Positions 1 through 8,141 of a DNA stretch of 40,617 nucleotides are shown here, piece after piece. A program made the position numbers and the translations under genes. Each line of letters starts with the position of its first letter. The stretch's first letter is position 1. The notes below the pieces were generated by a model. That model saw only the letters and a list, made by a program, of their open reading frames with translations, was not told where the DNA came from and ran no database searches. The DNA comes from Halorubrum sp. (lineage in GTDB: Archaea; Halobacteriota; Halobacteria; Halobacteriales; Haloferacaceae), in the NCBI GenBank assembly GCA_028275105.1, contig JAQCNI010000073.1:1-40617 (forward strand), read 5' to 3'.

Positions 1-1
1 C

Positions 2-334
2 CACGCCGGCTCGCCGTGTCCCGCGGGAGTGTGGTATTTCACGATACACCGGCCCCTGTTAAAAACTCCCGGGTTCGACGCTGAAGGGGCGTGCGTGCTC
101 GGCATCGGAGATCCATGCGGGTCGTACCGTGCTCGTACGCAACCGTCGACTGAAACGCTCGACCGTGACTACAGGACCGTTCACGACGACATCACGCTTC
201 TGGTGGACTACGGGATCGTGTTCATCGTCACGGACGATGACCGCTCAAAGCGGCCGTACCTCCCGTACGAGCGGATTCATCTCGACCTCGAACTCACCGC
301 GAGCGACACCGACGAGGAGCCCGCGGCGGTGTGA
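2..334 (+). pseudogene. Remnant of HVO_A0114-family winged-helix DNA-binding protein
   Basis: The frame is open from the left edge; the first usable start is GTG at 29. The last ~60 residues (DRDYRTVHDDITLLVDYGIV, then RSKRPYLPYERIHLDLEL) match the C-terminal half of the haloarchaeal HVO_A0114 family, helix-turn-helix proteins often found beside TumE-type toxins. The first ~35 residues do not look like the family's N-terminus and contain no recognisable helix-turn-helix start, so the gene is probably truncated or degenerate. No toxin partner follows it. It could still be a divergent intact protein beginning outside the window. Confidence 0.5.
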
Positions 335-464
335 GATTCTCGGTAGCCCCCGATTCTACACACTCCACTTGCTGGCGATCAGGAGCACCCCAAACCGGCT
401 CCGATCGATTCCGACGAGACGGACGGAGATGGCGTCGAAACGGATCGCGGACGACGGTCGTTGC

Positions 465-633
465 CTACTCGTCGACGGCGCGATCGTCGAGCGGGTCGGG
501 CATCGGGAGGTCGTCGACCACGGCCTCGATCTCCTCGGGAGTGTGGTCGGTCCCCACGGCAAAGGACCCCGCTCACGCGCCCGCCAAGGTCGCCGACGGC
601 GTCCTCGAACGCTTCGAGTTCGGCGTCGCTCAT
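465..633 (-). pseudogene. Frameshifted small acidic protein gene
   Basis: Read on the minus strand from ATG at 633, the frame begins MSDAELEAFEDAVGDLGGRV and then runs into Arg-rich nonsense. Skipping one base near 575 (within the tcctttgcc stretch) restores an acidic haloarchaeal-type frame, TDHTPEEIEAVVDDLPMPDP, ending at TAG 465-467. The span is 169 bp, one more than a multiple of three, so a single-base insertion explains the break. Family not recognised. No TATA box is visible upstream. This is a reading of codon and amino-acid character, not of a known homologue. Confidence 0.4.
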
Positions 634-843
634 GGGTTCCTGCCGCCACGCTCCGTCGACACGGGTTCGAGCGTGACGACGATCCGAGGAGTTGGACGCA
701 AGCGTTGTGGGAGATGCCGGATCGGTCTCACTTTTTCACGGACGGTGACGTCACTATGGGGTATTCTCACGAATGGTTATTATGTTCATATATAAAAATT
801 TCCTAACATATATACGGCGCCTGATCGAAACCCCGGACAAGAA
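634..843 (+). promoter_or_regulatory. AT-rich promoter region of the amylase gene, with a 10-bp palindrome
   Basis: The only clearly AT-rich patch in the left part of the window lies at about 755-820. A TATA-like element (acatatatacgg, near 806-817) sits about 30 nt before the ATG at 844, giving a leader of only a few bases. A second TATA-like run (atatataaaaat) lies about 20 bp further up. A perfect 10-bp palindrome, gtgacgtcac, is at 745-754 and could be an operator. The remainder of 334-843 holds only the broken small gene at 465-633. Confidence 0.45.
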
Positions 844-2847
844 ATGAAGCATCCCGGACCTCCACAGTTCGTTGCGGTCGGCGACCCCGTACAGTTGGCT
901 CCGCGCGACCCCGACCCCGACGCGACCTATCGCTGGTCGATCACCGACGCCCCGTCGGGAAGCGAGGCGGCCGTCGGCGACGACGCCGTCACGGAGTTCG
1001 TCCCGGACGAGCCGGGTCGATACACGACGACGCTGGAGACGCCGACGGAGACGTTCGACCTGACGATCCGCGTCTTTTCGAGCGACCGCCGCCCGACCGG
1101 CGAGGGGGCCGCCGGCGAGGGACAAAGCGGGTACAGCGGCCAAAGCGGCGCCAGCGGCTCGGCCCGACCGCGCCGCAGCGGCGGCGAGAGCGGGTTCGCC
1201 TCTGGCTCCGGCTCCGGGGCGCTCGGCGAGTCATCCGGCGAGCACGGCGGCCGCCCCCGGATCCGGCTCGACGCCGACGTCGAGGGCAACGAGGCCGTCG
1301 TCCGCGCCAGCCCGACCCCGCACCCACGTTCGTCGACCGACCCCGCCGACCTCGACGTGGAGTTCCTGATCGACGACCGCGACGAAATCGACCGGGACGC
1401 CGTGACGATCGAGCGGCGGGAACTCCGGATCCCCCTCGATGCGATCGGTTCGCAGGCACGCGTCCACGCCGTGGCGATCGACGCGAGCTACAGCGTCGCC
1501 GACACGGTCAGCGTCGAACGACTCGCGACCGACGGCGGCACGGCGATGGGCGTCGCCGACGGCGGGACGGTCGAACACGCGACCGTCAGCCGGCCCAACG
1601 ATCCACCGGCGTGGGTCGAGGACGTCACGCTGTACGAGATTTACGTTCGCGGCTTCGCGGCCGACGACGATGCGGCGGAGACGACGTTCGAGGTGCTCGA
1701 AAACCGGCTCGACTACCTCGAGGAACTCGGCGTCGACTGCCTGTGGCTCACCCCGGTCCTCCAGCACGACGGGAAGCCGCACGGGTACAACATCACGGAC
1801 TTCTTTTCGATCGCCGACGACCTCGGCGACCGCGACGATTACGAGTCGTTCGTCGATGCGGCCCACGACCGCGGGATGCGGGTGTTGTTCGACCTCGTGT
1901 TGAACCACTCCGCGCGTGACCACCCGCACTTCCAGTCGGCGTACGGTACCTCGGAGTCTCCCTACGACGACTGGTACGAGTGGCAGGAGTCCGGCGAACC
2001 CGGGACGTACTTCGACTGGGAGCTCATCGCCAACTTCGATTTTACCACCCTCGAAGTCCGTCAACATCTGCTCGACGCGGTCGACACGTGGGCCGAGGTC
2101 GCCGACGGCTTCCGGTGTGACATGGCGTGGGCGGTCCCGGAGTCGTTCTGGAAGGAGGTCCGCGACCGAGTCAAACGTCGCGATCCCGAGTTCCTGCTGC
2201 TCGACGAGACGATCCCGTACGTCGCCGACTTCCACGAGGGGATGTTCGACGTCCACTTCGACACGACGCTGTACTTCACCCTTCGACAGGTCGGGACCGG
2301 CGAGGCCTCGGCGGACGCGCTCCTCGACGCCGTGGAGGGGCGCGCGCGGTCCGGATTCCCCGACCACGCGGCGTTCATGCTGTACCTCGAGAATCACGAC
2401 GAGACGCGGTACATCGTCGAGTGTGGCGACGCGGCGACGAGGGCCGCCGCCGGCGCGCTGTTCACCCTCCCGGGGATCCCGATGCTGTACGGCGGCCAAG
2501 AGCTCGGCCAGCGGGGGAATCGCGACCCGCTTGCGTGGGACCACGCCCGCGAGGGGGTCCGGTCGCACTACGACGACCTGATCGCCCTGCGGGACGACTA
2601 CCCGGGGGTCGGCCAGGACGGGTCGTTCGAGCGGATCGACTACGAGACGTCGCGGGACGACGTCGTCGGCTTCGCCCGCGAGGGCGAGTCGAACCGCTAC
2701 GTCGTGCTACTCAACTTCGGCGACGACCCCGCGACCGTCGGGATCGACGAGACGGTCGACGCGACCGACCTCGTCTCCGGCGAGTCGCGAGCGGCCGAGG
2801 GCGGAGTGACCGTCGAGGACGTCGCGGTGTTCGAGGTCGCGAACTGA
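844..2847 (+). CDS. Alpha-amylase family (GH13) glycoside hydrolase
   Basis: 667-residue cytoplasmic enzyme, no signal peptide. Residues ~1-80 form a PKD-like beta domain, ~85-140 a Gly/Ser-rich linker (GEGQSGYSGQSGASGS), ~140-255 a second beta-rich region, and from ~258 the GH13 barrel begins (TLYEIYVRGF). All catalytic residues are present: nucleophile Asp426 in GFRCDMAW, acid/base Glu455 in LLLDETI and Asp519 in LENHDE. The family hydrolyses or transfers alpha-1,4-glucans or maltodextrins; exact substrate cannot be read. The short C-terminal beta domain is complete. A glycosyltransferase follows 59 bp downstream, suggesting a shared role in glucan or compatible-solute metabolism (inference). 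Haloarchaeal relatives are often named malA. Confidence 0.9.
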   Translation: MKHPGPPQFVAVGDPVQLAPRDPDPDATYRWSITDAPSGSEAAVGDDAVTEFVPDEPGRYTTTLETPTETFDLTIRVFSSDRRPTGEGAAGEGQSGYSGQSGASGSARPRRSGGESGFASGSGSGALGESSGEHGGRPRIRLDADVEGNEAVVRASPTPHPRSSTDPADLDVEFLIDDRDEIDRDAVTIERRELRIPLDAIGSQARVHAVAIDASYSVADTVSVERLATDGGTAMGVADGGTVEHATVSRPNDPPAWVEDVTLYEIYVRGFAADDDAAETTFEVLENRLDYLEELGVDCLWLTPVLQHDGKPHGYNITDFFSIADDLGDRDDYESFVDAAHDRGMRVLFDLVLNHSARDHPHFQSAYGTSESPYDDWYEWQESGEPGTYFDWELIANFDFTTLEVRQHLLDAVDTWAEVADGFRCDMAWAVPESFWKEVRDRVKRRDPEFLLLDETIPYVADFHEGMFDVHFDTTLYFTLRQVGTGEASADALLDAVEGRARSGFPDHAAFMLYLENHDETRYIVECGDAATRAAAGALFTLPGIPMLYGGQELGQRGNRDPLAWDHAREGVRSHYDDLIALRDDYPGVGQDGSFERIDYETSRDDVVGFAREGESNRYVVLLNFGDDPATVGIDETVDATDLVSGESRAAEGGVTVEDVAVFEVAN

Positions 2848-2906
2848 CGGTCCCGGACCGCCGTGAGCGTGCCTATTTAGGGGCTGGTCCCCCTCCTATC
2901 GAACGG

Positions 2907-4061
2907 ATGGAGTACGTACAGGAACGGGTGACGACGCTCCACGCGTTGACGGACCACCGGCCGGACGCGCCGACCGACCGGGCGGCGGTCGTGGTGCCGA
3001 TGACGGAACGCGAGTACGGCACGCTCGCGGCCGAGCGCGTCCTCTCGGCGTTGGAAAGAGTCGGCCCAGCGCGGGTGATCGTCCCGCTGCGTGCCACCCC
3101 CGAGCGGGTCGGCCCCTTCGCCGACTGGCTCGACGGGTTTGACGTCGACGTGGAGACGCTGTGGTGTGACGGGCCGCGGCTCGCCGACCTCCTCGCGGAC
3201 CGCGGCGTCGACGGAGAGCGGGGGAAGGGGCGGGACGTGTGGCTCGCCCTCGGCCGGGCGCTCGACGCGGAGTACGTCGTCGTCCACGACGCGGACACGA
3301 CGACGTACTCGCCGGCGTTCGTGAACCGCCTGCTGTTCCCGCTCGCACACGACCACGAGTTCTCGAAGGGGTACTACGCGCGGGTTGAGGACGACGGGCT
3401 GTACGGCCGGCTGTTCCGGCTGTTCTTCCGACCGCTGGTCCGCGCGCTGGGCGACGCCCACGACGCGGACGTGTTGGACTACCTCTCGTCGTTCCGCTAT
3501 GCGCTCGCCGGCGAGTTCGCGGCAACGACTGACCTCGTCTCCCGGCTCCGGGTCCAGCGCGGGTGGGGATTGGAAGTCGGGACCCTCGGCGATGCGTTCG
3601 CGTACGCGGGATTCGACGGGAGCGCGCAGGTTGACCTCGGCCGATACGAACACGACCACCGGTCCGTCGACGGACCGACCGGGCTGGCTGACATGAGCCG
3701 CGCGGTTGGGGAAGCGGCCCTGCGCGTGGTCGCCGACGCGGGCGTGACCCCGGACTACGGGACGCTCCCGGATAGATACCGCGAGGCGGCGGATCGGCTG
3801 ACGCGGCGGTACGCCGTCGACGCCGCATTCAACGGACTCGACTACGACTCCGGGGATGAACGCGAACAGGTGGCGACGTACGCCGACGCCATCGCCAAAC
3901 CGGGGCCGGATACCCGCCTGCCGGCGTGGAACGATGCGCCGCTCTCGCCGGCGGCGGTTGCCGACGCGGCGCGAGCCGACCTGACGGCGGCCAGGGAGTC
4001 GGCGACCGGCGCGAGCGGGTCGCTCAAGGATGGTAGCCCGCTCGGGGACGATCCGCCGTGA
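2907..4061 (+). CDS. GT81-like glycosyltransferase (glucosyl-3-phosphoglycerate synthase-like)
   Basis: 384 residues, soluble. The GT-A fold DxD is Asp128-Ala-Asp130 in VVHDADTTTY, and the pattern around it (FSKGYYARV, LSSFRYALAGEFA, GWGLEVGTL) is that of glucosyl-/mannosyl-3-phosphoglycerate synthases. That family transfers a sugar from NDP-sugar to 3-phosphoglycerate for compatible-solute or polysaccharide-primer synthesis. The acceptor cannot be confirmed here, and no matching phosphatase gene is adjacent. ATG 2907 was chosen because it begins a sensible N-terminus and lies ~30 nt after a TATA-like cctatttagg. The stop overlaps the next gene's GTG start (GTGA), so the two are co-translated. 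Confidence 0.78.
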   Translation: MEYVQERVTTLHALTDHRPDAPTDRAAVVVPMTEREYGTLAAERVLSALERVGPARVIVPLRATPERVGPFADWLDGFDVDVETLWCDGPRLADLLADRGVDGERGKGRDVWLALGRALDAEYVVVHDADTTTYSPAFVNRLLFPLAHDHEFSKGYYARVEDDGLYGRLFRLFFRPLVRALGDAHDADVLDYLSSFRYALAGEFAATTDLVSRLRVQRGWGLEVGTLGDAFAYAGFDGSAQVDLGRYEHDHRSVDGPTGLADMSRAVGEAALRVVADAGVTPDYGTLPDRYREAADRLTRRYAVDAAFNGLDYDSGDEREQVATYADAIAKPGPDTRLPAWNDAPLSPAAVADAARADLTAARESATGASGSLKDGSPLGDDPP

Positions 4062-4618
4062 ATGACGACGTTTCGACCGTCGCCGACCGGGACGACATCG
4101 CGGGGGTCGTCGACCTCTTCGGCGCCGTGACCCGCGCGGAGCTCTCGCGGGCGCTCATGGAACTAGCGTTCAAACGCCGAGTAGAACTCGACGCCGACGC
4201 CGTCGGGGCGGCGATCGACGGGGCGGTCGACGAGTACGCGCTGGTGCCCGCCCCGCCGGACGCCGTCTCGACGCCGTCGGATCGCTCCGGGGACGCCGCC
4301 GACGCCACCGCCGATGCCACCATCGACGCCACCGTCGAAACGCCGTTCCTCGCGGTCGGCCCGGCCGCGTTCCCGTCGCTGCCGGAGGGGGCGACCGACC
4401 TCCCCCACATCCTCGACGTGCCGGAACGCGAGGTCGACCGCGACCGGCTCGCCGACGGGGCCCTCGAGCGGCTGTCGAGCGACGCCGTCGCCGCGATAAC
4501 GGACGGCGAGGAGGCGCGGCTGGCCGTTCTGGCCGACGTGACCTACGACATCGAGGCGTGGGCGTCGGTCGACGCCGGACCGATCCGCGAGCGGATCGTC
4601 GACGAGGTCGACCGATGA
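4058..4618 (+). CDS. Conserved haloarchaeal protein, DUF7109-like
   Basis: 186 residues, very acidic, no membrane segment. The N-terminal ~60 residues (DIAGVVDLFGAVTRAELSRA) look like a small helical, possibly winged-helix, domain, followed by an Ala/Asp/Thr-rich low-complexity stretch (~75-95) and a conserved C-terminal half (LDVPEREVDRDRLADGALER). It starts at GTG inside the glycosyltransferase stop codon. I do not recognise a biochemical function; the family assignment is from memory and tentative. Its helical N-terminus could suit DNA or protein binding, but nothing proves it. Confidence 0.75.
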   Translation: MNDDVSTVADRDDIAGVVDLFGAVTRAELSRALMELAFKRRVELDADAVGAAIDGAVDEYALVPAPPDAVSTPSDRSGDAADATADATIDATVETPFLAVGPAAFPSLPEGATDLPHILDVPEREVDRDRLADGALERLSSDAVAAITDGEEARLAVLADVTYDIEAWASVDAGPIRERIVDEVDR

Positions 4619-4697
4619 CGTCCCGAACGTAGCTCGCAACGCTGACGGCCGTGACTCGGATCGCCGCCTCCGACCCGACCCGGGTCGGAAGGGCGCG

Positions 4698-4705
4698 TTT
4701 TTTAT
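4698..4705 (+). promoter_or_regulatory. TATA box, leaderless promoter for gene at 4729
   Basis: The run ttttttat is centred about 27 nt before ATG 4729, the usual haloarchaeal spacing for transcription starting at the start codon. This favours 4729 over the GTG at 4651, which lies upstream of the TATA box. Confidence 0.6.
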
Positions 4706-4728
4706 CGGGGCCCGACCGATCCACGAAC

Positions 4729-5319
4729 ATGGCGAAAGTGAGCGTCGGCCTCCGCGGTTGGCGGTTCGACGAGGCGGAGATATTTACCGACGAGGGGGAG
4801 CTACGACCCCTTGACGAGATACCCGAGGAGCCGCGCGAACGGCTCGTCAGGCTCGTCAGCCTCGTCGAGGAGCCGTGTGACGTCTGCTACCTCGAGCACG
4901 GCGACGAGGCGATCAATCGCTGTAATCAGGCGCGGGTCGTGTACGGCGAGCCGCACGGCGAGGTCCTGTTGTGTGCCGAACACGAGTCCGACTTCATCTA
5001 CTGGTTCCGCGAGGCCGGCGGCAGCGACCACAAGGGAACGGTCGAGTTCGGCGACACCTTCCACGAGTGGGTTGCCGCCGGCAACGGGCCCCCGGAGGGG
5101 TACGCGGCCGTCGAACACGTCGACGAGGACCCCGACGAACTCCCCGACCCGCCGGACCAGACCGAGATACAGCGTCGCGTCGAGGCGGGGTTCGACGGAG
5201 ACCGGATCGATATTCGGGCACTCGCCGGCGAGGACGCCGACGCCGACGACCGGGTCGGGACGGACGACGTCGACGACGCCGGCGTGGACCTCTCGACGGA
5301 CTACCCATCGAACCGATGA
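4729..5319 (+). CDS. Conserved haloarchaeal protein with Cys/His zinc-site pattern
   Basis: 196 residues. The conserved N-terminal ~130 residues carry Cys50-x2-Cys53, Cys65 and Cys82-x2-His85 (CDVC, NRCNQ, LLCAEH), a plausible structural zinc site, then an aromatic segment (DFIYWFREAGG). The last ~60 residues are Asp-rich and disordered. The start is fixed by the TATA box 27 nt upstream. The stop overlaps the ATG of trmJ (ATGA), so the two are translationally coupled; a role in RNA modification or translation is therefore possible but is only an inference from context. Family not named with confidence. Confidence 0.8.
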   Translation: MAKVSVGLRGWRFDEAEIFTDEGELRPLDEIPEEPRERLVRLVSLVEEPCDVCYLEHGDEAINRCNQARVVYGEPHGEVLLCAEHESDFIYWFREAGGSDHKGTVEFGDTFHEWVAAGNGPPEGYAAVEHVDEDPDELPDPPDQTEIQRRVEAGFDGDRIDIRALAGEDADADDRVGTDDVDDAGVDLSTDYPSNR

Positions 5320-6140
5320 GCGGTGGCGACGGATCGGCGTCGGAATCCGACGACGTGTCCGGCCCGACGACCCGCCGGAAGCCGGTCGTCGTCGTCGTCG
5401 AGGCGGAGACGCCGGGGAACGTCGGCACCATCGCGCGAGCGATGAAGAACTTCGGGCTCGACGATCTCAAGTTGGTCGATCCCCCGGAACTCGAACCCGG
5501 CGGCGAGGCGTACGGGTTTGCCGGTCACGCCCGCGAGGACGTCCTCCCGAACGCCGACGAGGTGACGTTCGACGAGGTCGTCGAGGGGTATCATACCGTC
5601 GGGACGACCGCGATCACCGGCGAGGACGACCGAAGCCACGAACGGTTCCCGTTCAAGACCCCGGCGGAGCTCCGCGAATCGCTGCGGACGGTCGACGCGC
5701 CGACGGCCATCGTGTTCGGCCGGGAGGGCCGCGGGCTCAACAACGACGAGCTCCGCCGGCTCGACGAGGTATGTTCGATCCCCGCCGCCGCCGACTACCC
5801 CGTGTTGAACCTCGGGCAGGCGGCGACGGTGTTGTTGTACGAGCTCCGGGAGCTGACGGTCGGGGAGACCCAACTGCCCGACACCGCCGTGACCCGCGCC
5901 TCGGAGGCGGATATCGAGCGATTCCACGGGTTTTTCGATTCGTTCGTCGAGGCGACCGGCCAGCGCGAACATCGCCGAGAGAAGAACGCATTGTTGATGC
6001 GCCGCCTGCTCGGGCGGGCGCACCCGACCGAACGGGAGATCCACTCGCTGCTCGGGACGTTCCGGAAGGCGAACGCGAAACTGGAGCACGCCGAGTACCT
6101 CGCTGCCAAGTACGACGAACCGGCGTACCCGAGAGAGTGA
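5316..6140 (+). CDS. trmJ: TrmJ family tRNA 2'-O-methyltransferase
   Basis: 274 residues. A ~25-residue acidic lead precedes a SPOUT/TrmH-type fold (VVVVEAETPGNVGTIARAMK, where Asn and Arg of motif 1 are seen), motif 2 IVFGREGRGLNNDEL and motif 3 IPAAADYPVLNLGQAATVLL, which makes the knotted SAM site. The C-terminal ~90 residues are the helical extension typical of TrmJ. Archaeal TrmJ methylates the ribose of cytidine 32 in the tRNA anticodon loop. Length and motifs agree with an active enzyme. It overlaps the preceding Cys-pair protein by 4 nt. Confidence 0.9.
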   Translation: MSGGDGSASESDDVSGPTTRRKPVVVVVEAETPGNVGTIARAMKNFGLDDLKLVDPPELEPGGEAYGFAGHAREDVLPNADEVTFDEVVEGYHTVGTTAITGEDDRSHERFPFKTPAELRESLRTVDAPTAIVFGREGRGLNNDELRRLDEVCSIPAAADYPVLNLGQAATVLLYELRELTVGETQLPDTAVTRASEADIERFHGFFDSFVEATGQREHRREKNALLMRRLLGRAHPTEREIHSLLGTFRKANAKLEHAEYLAAKYDEPAYPRE

Positions 6141-6146
6141 CGGTCG

Positions 6147-6821
6147 ATGGACAAGGATCTTCGTGCGGGCATCCGGGACGCATCGCCGCTGCTTTTAGGA
6201 ATCCTCTCGTTCGGACTCGTCGCCGGCATCGCCGCCGTTGAGGCCGATCTCACGTTTATCCAGACGCTCGGCATCACCGTGATCGTCTACGCGGGGGCCT
6301 CACAGCTCGCCGCGCTCGAACTGCTGGACGGCGGGGCGCCCCTCGCCGTCGTGATCGGGACCGCCGTCGTGATCAACCTCCGGGTGGTGATGTACTCGGC
6401 GTCGATCGCGCCGTACTTTTCCGCGTATCGTCGCCGGCCCCGGGCAGTCCTGGCGTACCTGCTCACGGACCACGCGTACGCGCTCTCGGTTGCGGAGTAC
6501 GCCGAAAACGAGGACCGTGACCGCCGTCTGTACTACCTCGGTGCGGGCGGGTCGATCTGGGTCGTCTGGGTCGTCGGGACGGTCGCCGGGGTCGGCCTCG
6601 GAACTGGCGTCCCCGAGGCGTGGGGATTCGGGTTCGCGGTTCCGCTCGTGTTCCTCGGTCTGCTCATCCCGGCGATGTCGAACGGCCCGAAGGCCGTTGC
6701 CGGCATCGTTGCCGGAGCGGGCGCGGTGCTCGCAGCCGGGGCGCCGCTCAACCTCACGCTGCTCATCGGGTCGATCGCGGGGATCGCCGCCGGCGTCGCC
6801 GCTGAGGAGGTGTGGGCATGA
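6147..6821 (+). CDS. azlC: AzlC family amino-acid exporter, large subunit
   Basis: 224 residues, about six to seven membrane segments. It carries the family signature GILSFGLVAGIAA near the N-terminus, YAGASQLAALELL and the NLRVVMYSASIAPYF region. AzlC with AzlD exports branched-chain amino acids or related compounds across the cytoplasmic membrane. The gene lies 6 bp after trmJ and its stop overlaps the ATG of azlD, so the two subunits are made together. Substrate not determinable from sequence. Confidence 0.92.
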   Translation: MDKDLRAGIRDASPLLLGILSFGLVAGIAAVEADLTFIQTLGITVIVYAGASQLAALELLDGGAPLAVVIGTAVVINLRVVMYSASIAPYFSAYRRRPRAVLAYLLTDHAYALSVAEYAENEDRDRRLYYLGAGGSIWVVWVVGTVAGVGLGTGVPEAWGFGFAVPLVFLGLLIPAMSNGPKAVAGIVAGAGAVLAAGAPLNLTLLIGSIAGIAAGVAAEEVWA

Positions 6822-7243
6822 TCGAACTCGGAGCGGGCGGAGTCGCGCCGGCGTTCCTCGACGCGGGCGGGGACCCGATTTCCCTCGGGTCGGCGGGCGG
6901 GCTGGCTCTCACCGGGCCGGTCCGAGTCTGGGTCGCGATCGTCGTCATCGGCGTGGCGACGTACGGGCTCCGGCTCTCGTTCATCCATCTCTTCGGGCTG
7001 ATCGACGAGGTCCCGCCGTGGCTCCGCCGGCCGCTTCGCTACGTTCCACCTGCGGTCCTCGCGGCGTTGGTCATCCCCGACCTGATAACCGTCCGCCCGA
7101 GCGTGGTCGCGACGCTCGTCGACGAGCGGCTGATCGCGGGAGCCGTCGCCGCCGTGGCCGCTTGGCGGACGGAGAGCGTGTTCGCGACGATCGCCGTCGG
7201 GATGGTCACGCTCTGGCTGTTCCGCTTCGTCGTCCTCGCGTGA
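6818..7243 (+). CDS. azlD: AzlD family amino-acid exporter, small subunit
   Basis: 141 residues, about four membrane helices. The AzlD domain begins near residue 30 (VWVAIVVIGVATYGLRLSFI) and continues through PPWLRRPLRYVPPAVLAALV. ATG 6818 overlaps the azlC stop (ATGA); an in-frame GTG at 6812 is less likely. The first ~28 residues are a Gly-rich lead longer than in bacterial AzlD. It partners AzlC in export. It converges with the universal stress gene across a 23-bp gap. Confidence 0.9.
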   Translation: MIELGAGGVAPAFLDAGGDPISLGSAGGLALTGPVRVWVAIVVIGVATYGLRLSFIHLFGLIDEVPPWLRRPLRYVPPAVLAALVIPDLITVRPSVVATLVDERLIAGAVAAVAAWRTESVFATIAVGMVTLWLFRFVVLA

Positions 7244-7266
7244 CGCCCCGGCGTCCCTTCTCCCGC

Positions 7267-7707
7267 TTATCCGTCCGTGTCCTCGCGGGGGAGCGCGACG
7301 ACGGGGATCGTCGCCTCGGTCACCAGTTTCAGGGAGCGGTCGCCGGAGAGGAACCTCACGATGCGATTCCCGCCGCGCGAGCGGTACACTACGGCGGTCG
7401 CCCCCACCTCGTCGGCGGCGTCAAATATCTCCTCGACGACGTCCCGAGCGTACGCGGTGTGGTCGTCGGCGTCGGGAAACACGGTTCGAACGGCGGCGTA
7501 GGCCTCCGTGGCGAGTTCCTCCGACTGCTCGACCGGGGTCTTGTCCGGAACGCCGTCACCCTTCTCAACGACGTGAAGTGCGGTGACTCGGTCGGGGCCA
7601 TACGGTTCGAGGGCCGCCGCCGTCGCCAACGCGTCCTCTCGATCCGCGACCGGTAGGATGACGTGTGAGAGTATGTCCGTGGCTTCCGTTCCGTCGTCGC
7701 TCATCAT
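7267..7707 (-). CDS. Universal stress protein (UspA family)
   Basis: 146 residues, one Usp alpha/beta domain: HVILPVADREDALATAA at the start, DEVGATAVVYRSRGGNRIVR, and a C-terminal TEATIPVVALPRE strand. The usual nucleotide loop (G-x2-G-x9-G-S) is present only in altered form (RGGNRIVRFLSGDRS), so ATP binding is uncertain. ATG 7707 was chosen because it is ~26 nt from the TATA box; ATG 7704 directly follows and could also be used. Small stress proteins of this kind act in the cytoplasm; the partner is unknown. Confidence 0.88.
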   Translation of the reverse strand: MMSDDGTEATDILSHVILPVADREDALATAAALEPYGPDRVTALHVVEKGDGVPDKTPVEQSEELATEAYAAVRTVFPDADDHTAYARDVVEEIFDAADEVGATAVVYRSRGGNRIVRFLSGDRSLKLVTEATIPVVALPREDTDG

Positions 7708-7727
7708 GTACGGGGCCACTCCGCAGA

Positions 7728-7739
7728 CTTATAAAAAGA
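7728..7739 (-). promoter_or_regulatory. TATA box for the universal stress gene
   Basis: Reads tctttttataagt on the minus strand (extending one base past the given end), centred ~26 nt before ATG 7707. This predicts a leaderless transcript. Confidence 0.6.
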
Positions 7740-7769
7740 TACGGACGCGGTCACGCCGCAGGACGTCCC

Positions 7770-8078
7770 TCAGTTCCCGTATTCGTCGGAGCGTGTCCGC
7801 TCGCGTTCGATGGGGCGGTCGCGCTCGTTGCGCTCCCCACGCTCGCGTCCCATGGCCGCCGCGATCCGTTGTGCCGCGTCGACGAGGGCGTCGACCGCGG
7901 CGAAGGTCCGGTAGGTGAGATACGCGCCGACCGAGAGCGTCCCGGCGACGATCACGCCGAACAGGATCTGCGCGCCGAGCACGATCGAGTACAGCAGGAC
8001 GAGGAGACTCACGGCGGCGAGGGCGGCGCCGGTTCGCGTTCGGAGGGCCTCGACGGGCGAGAGGGGGGCATACACCAT
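7770..8078 (-). CDS. Small haloarchaeal membrane protein
   Basis: 102 residues with two adjacent hydrophobic helices (GAALAAVSLLVLLYSIVLGA and ILFGVIVAGTLSVGAYLTYR) and a charged cytoplasmic tail rich in Arg/Glu. The start is set at ATG 8078 (MVYAPLSP) because a TATA-like tttatctta lies 27 nt upstream; the longer frame to 8111 would place the TATA box inside the gene. Function not recognised. It is a stand-alone gene between two minus-strand units. Confidence 0.7.
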   Translation of the reverse strand: MVYAPLSPVEALRTRTGAALAAVSLLVLLYSIVLGAQILFGVIVAGTLSVGAYLTYRTFAAVDALVDAAQRIAAAMGRERGERNERDRPIERERTRSDEYGN

Positions 8079-8141
8079 GCGTCCCGCTATCAGCGCGGAT
8101 AAGATAAACATAAGCGGGACGGCCCGGACTCGGTCAGCGGA

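Noticed and set aside
1231..2568. Long open frame opposite the amylase gene (445 codons, minus strand)
   Set aside because: Arg/Val-rich antisense shadow caused by high G+C codon use; no family features, and the plus-strand gene has intact catalytic residues.
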